Shown: positions 34,634 to 43,564, numbered from the stretch's first letter. The stretch is 64,000 bases of DNA from Durusdinium trenchii (GCA_963970005.1 CAXAMN010003969.1:23652-87651); one strand, 5' to 3'. A program made the numbers and translations. Notes: a model not told the origin generated them from the sequence alone.

Positions 34634-34939
34634 ATGTTTAAGTATCATAAACACAACAACAAAACAGGCACTAAAGCACATCTTCACAAATCATTAATAA
34701 ATTTTAGTCCATTTGATATGAGAGATACAAGTTATCTGGAGCATTTACACAAGGAACTTAAGTTAAGAAATGCAAGAGAGGGCATGGTAGCATTAAGAAA
34801 GGACATGATACAAGCAAATGCTAGGTCAAACTATCAAAATGAACTGGACAGGTTGAGAGGTGAAGTCCAAAGAGACAACCTACCGCGCAACACAAAAGAA
34901 CACAGCATTAAGCAACCTAAAGGCCTTTTTTTGGCGTAA
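34634..34939 (+). CDS. Small basic virus-element protein, unknown
   Basis: Intact ATG-to-TAA frame of 101 residues, starting MFKYHKHNNKTGTKAHLHKS. It is rich in Lys, His, Asn and Arg. Residues 40-85 are charged and likely helical (LHKELKLRNAREGMVALRK; NELDRLRGEVQRDN). There is no signal peptide or membrane segment. It sits 52 bases after the capsid gene and 33 bases before the next ORF, so it belongs to the same gene block. A minor virion or DNA-binding role would suit its composition, but that is inference. I do not recognise a family. Confidence 0.55.
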   Translation: MFKYHKHNNKTGTKAHLHKSLINFSPFDMRDTSYLEHLHKELKLRNAREGMVALRKDMIQANARSNYQNELDRLRGEVQRDNLPRNTKEHSIKQPKGLFLA

Positions 34940-34972
34940 ATATATTAACATGTTTACCTAACATATTAATAT
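34940..34972 (+). promoter_or_regulatory. AT-rich ATTAATATAT spacer before the 288-aa ORF
   Basis: A 33-base spacer reads 'tatattaacatgtttaccta' and then 'acatattaatat', abutting ATG 34973. It shares TATTAA and ATTAATAT phrases with the other intergenic spacers of the element and so is a candidate promoter. Confidence 0.35.
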
Positions 34973-35839
34973 ATGGCAACTATGGCATTGGAAATGATAA
35001 ATCCTTATTCAAAATATGAATTGAAGAGGCGACCAACATATGATGAAATAGCAGGGTTGATAGGAGAAAATGAAACATTAACTGGAAGCCTTCCAGACAG
35101 AAGGGCTACATTTTTAAAGCAAGTCCTGAAGGTAGCTTCTTTGATGGCATTTGAAATATTGAAGGAACAACAAAACAGAATACAAGAGAAACAGATGAGA
35201 GAACTATTATTGAGACACAATTTAGGAGGTGGAACAGTTCATGTTGAAAGGATGAGGCAACAGAGTAGAGACGCAACCCCAATAGAAGCAGAGACGCCCA
35301 GAGATGACAATGTTAATAATGCATCCATTCAAGCACAACTACAAGAAAAAACCAGAATGGCACAGGAGAGAGAACAACAAGGACAAGCACACCAAAGTTT
35401 ATTAAGTAGAAGCGCCACACCTGTTATTGATATGATATTTGGTGGATTGAGTAGAACAAGTAGCAGAGTAGGAACGCCAATGGCTCAACCGGTGCCACAA
35501 TTAGCAATTGATTTCACACAAGACAACCCACAAGCAGAAGATGAAGTAGAAATGATGACAGCAAGAGAAGAACGCGAAGCCCCTGAACCCAAACAAGCAG
35601 TATTAAGAACCATTAGCTATAGATTAAATGTAGGAACTATGAGCGCAGAAGCATTGAAATTTCAACTGTTTTTGAGAGGCTTTGATGTAGATGACCCAGA
35701 GAATGAACTACCAACAAGAGCAAAAGGCAAAGGAGGAGGCAAAACAACAAAGCAATATTATGTAGATGTTGATATGATACAAACCGGTGTATGGGAAAGA
35801 AGAATTGAATCAGAACTATTGAAAAGCCAAATTAAATAA
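34973..35839 (+). CDS. 288-aa virus-element protein, unknown
   Basis: Intact frame starting MATMALEMINPYSKYELKRR. Residues 40-90 are predicted helical (FLKQVLKVASLMAFEILKEQ). Residues 85-215 are Gln/Glu/Arg/Thr-rich and probably disordered, with a coiled segment (QAQLQEKTRMAQEREQQGQ). The C-terminal 75 residues look folded and basic (AVLRTISYRLNVGTMSAEAL ... YYVDVDMIQTGVWERRIES). There is no membrane segment and no nucleotide-binding loop, so it is not the packaging ATPase. Position between capsid and polymerase suggests a structural or assembly protein. It is the longest uninterrupted frame of the element. Confidence 0.6.
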   Translation: MATMALEMINPYSKYELKRRPTYDEIAGLIGENETLTGSLPDRRATFLKQVLKVASLMAFEILKEQQNRIQEKQMRELLLRHNLGGGTVHVERMRQQSRDATPIEAETPRDDNVNNASIQAQLQEKTRMAQEREQQGQAHQSLLSRSATPVIDMIFGGLSRTSSRVGTPMAQPVPQLAIDFTQDNPQAEDEVEMMTAREEREAPEPKQAVLRTISYRLNVGTMSAEALKFQLFLRGFDVDDPENELPTRAKGKGGGKTTKQYYVDVDMIQTGVWERRIESELLKSQIK

Positions 35840-35975
35840 TACAGAAACAGACACAGCGCAAGGGGAAGTGAAATGGCATAATTAAGAATAGAATCTAATT
35901 ATATATTATTAATCATGATTTTAGTAAAGAATAGACTGAAGAACCACATATAATGGATGATGATGAATACTTACA
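35840..35975 (+). promoter_or_regulatory. AT-rich spacer with possible upstream start
   Basis: 'ctaattatatattattaatc' at 35895 resembles the other spacers. ATG 35953 opens MDDDEYLH and then stops. One missing base would join it to the frame at 35976, so the next gene may really begin here. Confidence 0.35.
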
Positions 35976-36278
35976 TTGATTTTAAATAAGCCAACAGAAA
36001 GAAGAGAACGAAGTAATGAGATAGAATCTGAAGATGAGGCAACACACTTCCCAGAGATAGAGAACAAACAAACGCAAACCGATAAGAAAATTTCGTTTGA
36101 CAAAGAGACTAAAACAGGAGATGAATTAAACCGGATAATAGGAAACTATACTGTGAAGATGAGTTCAAAGAACTTCAAAAGTTTAGAGCCATCAAGAAGT
36201 GATAAGATGGTAGAAGCTTTTACAAAAATGATTGAAAACCCTAGCAGTAGTAGCAGTGACAGTGAAGGCAATAGGTGA
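35976..36278 (+). CDS. 100-aa acidic/Ser-rich virus-element protein
   Basis: The frame is open from a TTG at 35976. The true start may be ATG 35953 with a one-base frameshift. It is strongly charged (ERRERSNEIESEDEATHFPE) and later Lys-rich (KMSSKNFKSLEPSRSDKMVE), and ends in a serine run (NPSSSSSDSEGNR). The whole protein is probably disordered. No family is recognised. It lies 30 bases before the next small ORF in the same direction. Confidence 0.45.
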   Translation: MILNKPTERRERSNEIESEDEATHFPEIENKQTQTDKKISFDKETKTGDELNRIIGNYTVKMSSKNFKSLEPSRSDKMVEAFTKMIENPSSSSSDSEGNR

Positions 36279-36308
36279 TGTTTCAAAAGACATAGAGGGA
36301 AATTAAAG

Positions 36309-36656
36309 ATGGGTTTTAGATTGGCAGAAGTAACAGGAAATACAGCTATGATGGGTGGCAGTGCTTTATTGTCAGCGATTGATTATTTGACACAAGCAGG
36401 GGAAAATGACAATGATAATGAAGAGGAAGTTATAAGCGTGCATTCTTCACCTGCAGTGAGTGTCCATAGTTCTCCACCACATTCAGTAGTAAATGTTTCA
36501 TCAAGCAGTTCATCACACAATCCACCCATGGTAGCACATCCAACAGATTTACCAATACCTACATCATCAAGCTCATCAAGTAGAAGAAGTAGTAGCGCTT
36601 CTGCTTCTGGTTCAGCATATCCAACAAAAAATAACAAACACGTTAATATTTTTTAA
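36309..36656 (+). CDS. 115-aa Ser-rich virus-element protein
   Basis: Intact ATG-to-TAA frame starting MGFRLAEVTGNTAMMGGSAL. The first 35 residues could form a short hydrophobic helix. Next come an acidic patch (GENDNDNEEEV) and two copies of VSVHSSP. The last 60 residues are mostly Ser, Pro, Thr and His, as in a disordered tail. The repeated H-S-S-P unit is the only internal repeat. Function unknown. Confidence 0.5.
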   Translation: MGFRLAEVTGNTAMMGGSALLSAIDYLTQAGENDNDNEEEVISVHSSPAVSVHSSPPHSVVNVSSSSSSHNPPMVAHPTDLPIPTSSSSSSRRSSSASASGSAYPTKNNKHVNIF

Positions 36657-36662
36657 TAGTAA

Positions 36663-36873
36663 AATCATGTTGGAACCACCATCAGTATTTGCCTCGTTTC
36701 ACTGTTGGTGACAGGTATCCTTTTTGGAACACCCCGTTCTTCTCTCTTCTTTTGTTGTCTGAGGCGGTCTCTGTCCCTCAACTTTTGTGCATATTCAGGG
36801 TCTTATCTTCTCCTGTTCTTTTGGTAAAGCGCCTGAAAGATTGACATCTGCACTTTAATTTTATCCAGTGTTA
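36663..36873 (-). pseudogene. Short degenerate ORF on the minus strand
   Basis: Read on the minus strand, the sequence gives DKIKVQMSIFQALYQKNRRR, a stop at about 36805, then DPEYAQKLRDRDRLRQQKKR and REERGVPKRIPV. It is highly charged and coiled-coil-like. Its end lies just beyond the stop of the 115-aa ORF, so the two are convergent. It is the only minus-strand coding-like piece of the element. It might be a remnant of a small basic gene. Confidence 0.35.
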
Positions 36874-36889
36874 GGTCCGGTCTTCAATG

Positions 36890-37042
36890 TTTAATTGAGT
36901 TGTCATTATATCTTAATATATATAGTTAATATGTCTTTATATATATTCTATTTAAACGATACTAAATAATAAATAGTTTATAACATTAAATGGTTTTTGT
37001 TTTAAAGCTTTAAACTTATTAGATCTTAATATAAAGTATTAT
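36890..37042 (+). promoter_or_regulatory. AT-rich spacer before the polymerase gene
   Basis: About 150 bases of nearly pure A and T ('atcttaatatatatagttaa', 'ctttatatatattctattta') separate the small ORFs from the polymerase gene. It carries the same TTAATATAT phrase as other spacers. A promoter function is inferred. Confidence 0.35.
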
Positions 37043-39690
37043 ATGACAAAAAATATCTCTAGAAAACCATATTACCAGTTTAAGGAACATAAGAGACAGG
37101 AAAAGAGGCAGGGTTGACACTGCTACACTTCAAAAAAACAATACTGTTATTGACCTTTATGAGGACAGGAAGATTGTCCAACATGGCACTGCTGAAAACT
37201 TGATAAAAGGTGTCACTGCAACCAATGACAAGAACCTAAAGAAGGGAGTGAAAGCCTTTGACAAAGCAAGAAAAATATCAAGATGCGGTACCAATAGGTG
37301 AAAGAGAAAAAGTAAAAAAGGCAACAGAACAGGCGGTAGCAGGAAGAACGAGGGCAGTAGTAAACAGGAGAACTAGACAAAAAATTAGCCCAGAGGCACT
37401 CAAAAAGTTCTCAGACACGCTCACCAAAACCTTCAGAGAAAAAGTGTTAGCCAACAGAAAGCTGTATGTTGTCAAATACATGCTTTTTTAAATTGAGAAT
37501 AGGTCAGGCGCAAAGAAAAACAGTTTTATAAATGATGGGCGCAGATACTATCCAATAGTGGTACCAAACACTGTAAGGACAGGAAATGTCAAAGCTCAGA
37601 AGTTCATAGAGAGTATGGTCAAGGTAAAGGTGGACAGGTTTTCAGACAGAGCAAGGTTCAAAAGAATGATGACTATAATGAGGACTGATAAATCTTTTGA
37701 AGAATTGATGGAGAGAGAGTTTTATCATTATGTAGATTTATTAGGATTGAGAGTGCTGAGCTGATTGATGAAGATGCCAACTATGACATCTTCGCTGTGA
37801 GCATTTTCAATCAATACATTCAAATTGAAGTGAACCCAGACTGTTTAAGGTTCAAGGATGCTATCAAGAAAACGACCATATAGAAAATGAATGTTGGATA
37901 AATACATTGCTAGACCATTATGCGGATAGCCTGATGAGACATAAAAGGGGGAAGCTGGCTAAGAACCTGGCCAGAGAAGCCATACTAAAATTAATTAGGA
38001 AGGGTGATGAAGAGTTTAAAACGAGAGGGGCATCAATATCTAACATGCATAAGGTCTTCAAAGAATTCAATATTAAGGCTAGATTATATGACATTGATGG
38101 CAAACAGATTTACAGACATGACCCCGAAGACTTTAACAGCTGTAGAATTGCAACCTTCAATGCTTTAGTCAAAAACAGTCAGGTATACACACTAAATCAT
38201 AGTTTAGAAAGCCTGAAGGCTAAAACTAAAGATGAGAACCCCAACAACCTGAAAATTGGCAACAACTACTTTATCAACAACAAAAAGGAAGCAATGAAGT
38301 ATAGGATGATAGAATCTATAGATGACCTGCTTAAAATGAATGAAGAAGATGCATATAACATGATATTGAAGGATAATGATTTGGATAAATGTATGTTTTA
38401 TTTAACGCAGGCTGGGTATGAACCATTGATTAGATACGGGGCAGGCAAAGTGGTGAATGTCAAAATGAACCTGACATTTAAGATAGGTAAGAAGCAGAAA
38501 AAAGTTGATTACACTATAGTGAGTCAAGACTTAAACACAGACAAGATTGATGAAGACATTGTAGTAAATACAGATGAGAAATATAACAGAGTTAGTGATG
38601 AGATGTTCAAGTTTCATAAGAAGCTTATTTCTGAAAATCATAAATCAGACTACAATGAAACCGATGTAAAAGTATTGGATGAGAGCAGGACAATAGTAGC
38701 AAATGGTCAATTCAAATTGATGACAATAAAGAATGGCTACCTATATCATGACCGTATAAGAGATAGTGAGACATGCAGTATTGACAAGAGAAAGCATTCA
38801 CTCATTCAGCCAGTGAGATTTCAAACATTCCTGTCTTCGGGGAGTTTGATATTTGGAAGCCCTATGATTTGGAATGTGATTCTTGAAATCTGGGCGATTA
38901 TACACTGTAATTAGTTCAGGCATGTCATGGAAACATATTCTTTAACAAAAAGTTTAACTTAGTTTATGGTTTGCGTCTGAAGAAGTTAGCCAAGAGAGGA
39001 GTAGTTATGAACATATTGTACTATAAGACGCCTTCTCATGTACACAAGGTGAAGTATAAGAAAGCCATTGAATAATTATATAATGCAAAAATCAGTGAAG
39101 ATGAAAATTAAAACAATGTGAATAAGAAGACCATTGCAAACATTACCTTTGGTCTACTAGAAAAGGGCTACAACAAATTAAATAAGAGCAATATTTTTGA
39201 TAGTCTTAAGGAGGCATTCTACTATCAGAACAAGTATGGGGGCAAAATCTATACCTTAGATGATGTTGAATATGAAGAGGTGGATGGGCGGGGTGACCCC
39301 AAAGAAAGAAACAGAACAACCAAACATTACTAATTTCAGGACAGAAGCAGTTAATGAACGGGTTTCGGTATATTAAATAACTGCTGTTGCAAAATCATAA
39401 CTACAGTATGTATGATGCAATGGAGAGGCTTAAAGAAAAGGGCATCAAAGTATATGCTATAGAAACTGATGCACTACACATAGCCAAGACAGACTTAAAG
39501 AAGGCTAGGAAGCTACTAGAGTTTGGAAGGGAGGTTGGCAACTGGAGAGTTGAAAAGATGAGGGTAAAATCTTCTTCTGGCTGGTATGCATGGAAACATA
39601 ATGAGTTGATAAAAATGCCGACATACAAAAATGAAAGTATTGAAGTAGAGGAGGAATGGAACACATAAGAGATATGTGAACACATAATCA
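37043..39690 (+). pseudogene. Family-B DNA polymerase, N-terminal region and polymerase core (frameshifted)
   Basis: ATG 37043 opens MTKNISRKPYYQFKEHKRQ. After a frameshift the frame carries on to FRVDTATLQKNN-like and Lys/Arg-rich sequence, with a TAA at 37489. Near 37885 a new block starts ENECWINTLLDHY, with a later VYTLNHSLESL; a conserved Cys and His here could form an OTU-like protease fold, as reported in some Polinton relatives (inference). At 38839 GEFDIWKPYD looks like the start of the exonuclease/polymerase region. KKTIANITFG (39124) fits polymerase motif B, and VYAIETDALHI (39450) fits motif C (consensus YxDTDS), with a downstream GNWRVEK. At least five frameshifts or stops are present. 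Protein priming is possible but not shown. Confidence 0.6.
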
Positions 39691-40615
39691 GAAAGAATAG
39701 GGTGATGATTAGAGCCAAATATGCAGAACGTGGCAAGAGTTATATAGGCAAACATCTAGAGAAGATGGGCTGCAAAACTCTATTTATAGTTCCTCAGAAT
39801 ATGTTGAAACAGGATATTGAATGTGAAGCGGTGACATTGAATGTGTTCTTTGGCATTGGCATTGATAAAACAAACAGCCTACCAAAGTATGATTATTCAG
39901 GGTTTGATGCAATAGTCTTTGATGAAATCTATATGTCTTCACCTTTCATATTGAACAAGATAAGGCAGTTTACCCTGAAGAATCCTAATAAAATTATCAT
40001 TGGAGCAGGTGATGTCAAACAACTTCCAAGCATAGAGCCTTATACTAACTGTCAGAATGTTGAAGATTATGTTGATAATTGTATTGACATAAGATTTAAA
40101 CATAACATCTTTTAAAAATATGTAAGAGAGTAGGGGGCAAAGACACTGAAGCAGGTGAGAGGAACAGGAAGACATTAGATGAGATATATGATGACCTCTG
40201 GATTAAAGACATGAAGATTTCAGATTGGGTAGCTAAGCATTTTAAGTTTACAACTGATATTATGGTGAGTGAAAACAACATAGCTTATACCAACATCAGG
40301 TGCCAAGCTCTGGCAAATGAAGTCAGAAAGAGACTAGGCAAGAACGATAAATCTGAAGCAGGTGAGATTTTGATATGCAGACTTTACAGACATGAAAAGG
40401 AAGGAACATTTAATGTGAATATCAGGTGGAAGATTTTAGAAGTGAAGGGTGGAATGATAAAGATACAGGACATTAAGGATGAAGAAGATATGAGAGTTAT
40501 AAGTGAGAAAGTGGCAGACAAGCATTTTAAATATGCATATTGTGACAGGGGACATCAAAAAGCGGCAATATAACAATACATGAGTGGCAGAGAACAGAGT
40601 TGGTGAGCAAAGAGT
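39690..40615 (+). pseudogene. Superfamily-1 helicase domain (Pif1/RecD-like), fused to the polymerase
   Basis: ERGKSYIGKHLEKMG (39729) matches a Walker A loop, DAIVFDEIYM (39906) Walker B, and GAGDVKQLPS (40002) motif III (GDxxQLP). TAA 40114 and a frameshift follow. The frame then reads LDEIYDDLWIKDMKISDW and continues to ANEVRKRLGKND. A final shift near 40560 gives GTSKSGNITIHEWQRTE, which suits motif VI where SF1 helicases have HxxQGxT. Only about 25 codons separate it from the polymerase core, and the frames can be joined without a start, so a polymerase-helicase fusion is likely. Such a helicase would unwind the element's DNA during replication. Confidence 0.62.
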
Positions 40616-40726
40616 GTTTAAAAATTGAAAAAATATAAAACAATGCGATTTTTCGGAGCCTTGAAACATTTAAAAAAACTAAAAAATATAAAGATTTCGA
40701 TTTATATTTTTTAAATTTAGCTTTTT

Positions 40727-40773
40727 AAATCATCTGGAAATCTGGTGATCTCTGAGAACAGTCCTACGATTTA
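40727..40773 (+). repeat. 46-base core, copy 1 (+)
   Basis: Starts aaatcatctggaaatctgg, includes CTCTGAGAACAGTCC, ends cgattta. Confidence 0.9.
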
Positions 40774-40947
40774 ATTTTTTTTATTTTTTGAATTTTCGGA
40801 GGCTCCGAAAAATGTAAAAAAATTAAAAGTATAAAAGATTGCGATTTGAATTTTTTAATTTTTTTATTTTTTTTCGGAGCCTTGAAAAGTTTATAAAATT
40901 TAAAAATATAAAAGATTTCGATTTGTATTTTTAAAATTTAAACAATT

Positions 40948-40992
40948 TAAATCGGACTGTTCTCAGAGATCACCAGATTTTCAGATGATTTA
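40948..40992 (-). repeat. 46-base core, copy 2 (-)
   Basis: Reverse complement of copy 1 with one T-for-C change; lacks the 'ta' of 'cctacgat' (reads aaatcggactgttctc). Confidence 0.9.
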
Positions 40993-41182
40993 AAACTTTA
41001 AAAATCTAAAACATTTCAATATTTTAAAAATATAAAAGATTGCGATTTAAATTTGTTAAATTTTTTAAATTTGTCGGAGCCTTGAAGAATTTTAAACAAT
41101 TAATATAAAAGATTTTGATTTATAGTTTTTAAATTTTACCAATTTTTCGAAGCCTCCGAAAATTTCGAAAATTTAAAACATT

Positions 41183-41227
41183 TAAATCGGACTGTTCTCA
41201 GAGATCACCAGATTTCCAGATGATTTA
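41183..41227 (-). repeat. 46-base core, copy 3 (-)
   Basis: Reverse-complement form, nearly identical to copy 2. Confidence 0.9.
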
Positions 41228-41396
41228 ACAATTTAAAAAAATTAAAAAACTTAAAAACATATAAAAATATAAAAGATTGCGATTAAAATTTTTAAATTTT
41301 CAAAATTTTTCGGAGCCTTGAACATTTCAAACATTTCAATAATATGAAAGATTTCGATTTATATTTCAAAAATATATATCATTTTTTAGTTTTATA

Positions 41397-41442
41397 AATC
41401 ATCTGGAAATCTGGTGATCTCTGAGAACAGTCCTACGATTTA
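41397..41442 (+). repeat. 46-base core, copy 4 (+)
   Basis: Forward form, identical to copy 1 through 'cagtcctacgattta'. Confidence 0.9.
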
Positions 41443-41657
41443 AATTTTTTAAGTTTTTTAAATTTTCGGAGGCTCCGGAAAATTTAAAAAATTCAAAAAA
41501 TATAGAAGATTGCGATTTAATTTTTAGATTTTTTATTTTTTTTCGGAGCCTTGAAAAGTTTATAAAATTTAAAGAATAATAACATATTTCGATTTATATT
41601 TTAATTTTTTTTTAATTTTTCGGAGCCTCCGAAAATTCAAAAAAAAAATAAAAAATT

Positions 41658-41702
41658 TAAATCGGACTGTTCTCAGAGATCACCAGATTTCCAGATGATT
41701 TA
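41658..41702 (-). repeat. 46-base core, copy 5 (-)
   Basis: Reverse-complement form, as copy 3. Confidence 0.9.
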
Positions 41703-41916
41703 AACATTTAAAAAATGTAAAAAATTAAAACGTTTAAAAAATATAGAAGATTGCAATTTAAATTTTGAAATCTGAACATATCAGACGACAGCCCAATTTA
41801 AATACTCTATTTTTGATATAGTATATACTTTTTAATTTATATGTTTAGTTATTTTAGCTTAAATTATCTCAAGGCAGACTGCGCGGCACATAGGGTATAC
41901 TCTTCCCTCTTACGGG

Positions 41917-42018
41917 GGGGGGGGGCGTCAGGCTGTCGAAAAATCCGCGCGGAGATACAAACCGTAGGTTGAAACCAACACAAGCAATACTAACCAAAAC
42001 AATCCACAAAACACGCCG
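41917..42018 (+). repeat. G-run and right flanking repeat
   Basis: A run of about 12 G is followed by 'cgtcaggctgtcgaaaaatc', 'cgcgcggagatacaaaccgt' and 'gaaaccaacacaagcaat', ending 'caatccacaaaacac'. It matches 29620-29729 and the start of the 450-base tandem unit, and marks return to host sequence. Confidence 0.7.
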
Positions 42019-43113
42019 GCAGGCCGGCGGATTTGTTCTTGATTATTTTTTTTGATCTCTTTCAGATTCAGACAGTGCTCAACGGAGCAATCGGATGCTT
42101 CCACTTTCAGCTTGTCACTGCTAGGTGCAGCTGAAAGAAGCTCCGAAAACGTACGGAGTCAAGGCCTTTGGGAGGATGAGGAAGAACGTGACACTTGTGA
42201 TTTAGCTTGCACCATTTAATTCGTATGTAGCAGAAATAGTTACAGTTACTACTGTTTTTAGATGTAACATTTGGATGTTGCCATCTTAAGGGTTAGGTGA
42301 CTTTCACTCCTCAAGGGATCTACTGGTGAGACCTCAAGGTCATTGGGTTGCATATGAACGCACCTGTGACGCTTGCAAACATTCGCAGTCCATAGGGACA
42401 CTTCTTGCATTTGCAAGAAGATGCAATAAGTGCATAGGAAATACTGTGAACATTTGGATGACTTTGCAAGTTGTATGCTTCAGCTGTTTAGAGTATGCCA
42501 TGAAAGAACAGGCACCCACAAGAGCTGCTATAGCTGTTGTGAAGTTTTGACACAAACTGACGTCAGGACGAAGAGGATGATGATTTGCAGGTTCGAGTTT
42601 TGAATTCTGCGTCACTTTGCTCTCCTCCTTGCTGCCAGCTATTTTGAGCAAATACCCAAAGGTTCTTTCTCCAAACTACTACGCAACTTGTCTTGGCATT
42701 ATGATGTTAAGGAAATACACTTGCATGTAGATCTTACTCAACCGACGTACTTGAAGGCAGAATGTGAAATGTCAACGTGTAGGGTCAAAGTGTAAGGTGT
42801 CCTGAATTTGGAACGCCAGTTTTTTTTTACATTCCAGAATTCTACCAAGGTATGCACCTTTAGCCTGGCCTCGTTTATTGCTCCACCAAGCTGGCAATAG
42901 CCACTGATTTGTGCTTCAATGGGTATATCCTGGATTTTCTGGCAATGTCTAAAATAGCTCTTCAACTACTTCAAGTGTACACCATGGCCACAGCTACAGA
43001 CACCACCTTTGACGCGACATTGAAGACGTTGCACGGGTGTATGTCGCCTGTGCACCATTCTTGCACCGGAAGATCTTTTTTGACGAGTTGAGCTGACTCA
43101 CACACATGCACAG
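42019..43113. other. Host sequence, no assigned gene
   Basis: Short open stretches only (for example 42326-42550, with CDACKHSQSIGTLLAFARRC). No recognisable domain. Confidence 0.25.
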
Positions 43114-43258
43114 GATGAGGATGAGGAGGATGAGGCGGACTTTTGTACAAGTGGCTTTGTGTTTGAAGTAATTCAGATGCAGAAGACTTCTCCAAAATCC
43201 AAGCGGCTATTGATATTCTCCCAGGGCAACGTCAGTGATGCCGACAAAGACGAGGCTG
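43114..43258 (+). CDS. Candidate acidic exon (DEDEEDEADF)
   Basis: Between 'gcacag' and a GT donor (gctg|gtatgc) the frame is open for 48 codons. It starts DEDEEDEADFCTSGFVFEV, then IQMQKTSPKSKRLLIFSQG, and ends with an acidic NVSDADKDEA. The acidic start followed by a basic patch suggests a nuclear or chromatin protein, but nothing specific. Splice signals on both sides support it as a real exon. Confidence 0.45.
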
Positions 43259-43442
43259 GTATGCATGCTTTTTTTGTTGTTTGGACTGTGTGCTGGGTCT
43301 TCCTGGTATCCTCAAACGAGATTGCAGATGTTTGAACCTGGACGTGACGTACCTAAGGAGGGAGCTGGATCTGAATGCGTATGATATGACCGAGTTTTGA
43401 CACACGGCTAGCCAACACAACACCCAGCACTTGCTAGATGAG

Positions 43443-43498
43443 GCAAGTATATTCTTTTTTTTTGCTGCACAACGTGTAACGTTAATCATTAATATCAG
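43443..43498 (+). other. Candidate GC-AG mini-intron
   Basis: 'gatgag|gcaagt' is the textbook GC donor, and 'aatatcag|gatgaa' is a good acceptor. Joining them keeps an acidic frame open (QHNTQHLLDE then DEDVEEEEEKP). The intron is 56 bases long. Confidence 0.4.
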
Positions 43499-43564
43499 GA
43501 TGAAGATGTGGAGGAGGAAGAGGAGAAGCCCCGAAGAGGCATTAATATTCATTGTCTGAAATGA
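43499..43564 (+). CDS. Candidate acidic terminal exon
   Basis: After 'atatcag' the frame reads DEDVEEEEEKPRRGINIHCL and then K and a TGA stop. The exon probably closes the same gene as 43114-43258, although the phase between the two needs a further exon (perhaps ending at 43442). Confidence 0.45.
   Translation, partial: DEDVEEEEEKPRRGINIHCLK

Larger units (their letters stand above)
40640..41780. repeat. AT-rich interspersed inverted-repeat array
   Basis: Three kinds of short block alternate through 1.1 kb of A/T-rich DNA. A 46-base core with CTCTGAGAACAGTCC occurs five times. The phrase 'tttcggagccttgaaa', or its palindromic form 'ttcggaggctccgaa', occurs nine times. 'aaagattgcgattt' or 'agatttcgattt' occurs ten times. 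Core spacing is about 210-265 bases. It directly follows the helicase and precedes the host flank, so it may be the terminal or origin region of the element. Confidence 0.85.
30880..41880 (+). mobile_element. Integrated Polinton-like virus-type element (decayed)
   Basis: An AT-rich block of about 11 kb contrasts in composition with both flanks. All main genes face the same way: a capsid-like gene, four small ORFs, a family-B DNA polymerase, an SF1 helicase, and then an inverted-repeat array. Capsid plus polymerase plus helicase without ribosomal or metabolic genes is the layout of small DNA viruses related to Polintons. I did not find a packaging ATPase, an integrase or a maturation protease, nor clean terminal inverted repeats, so the ends are estimates. 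Removing the 2.06-kb nested insert leaves about 9 kb. Capsid and polymerase genes are broken by several stops and frameshifts. Confidence 0.65.

Noticed and set aside
34973..35839. Packaging ATPase identity for the 288-aa ORF
   Set aside because: No Walker A or B motif is present.
40640..41780. CRISPR-like array
   Set aside because: The cores alternate in orientation, spacing is over 200 bases, and the context is a eukaryotic viral element with no cas genes.
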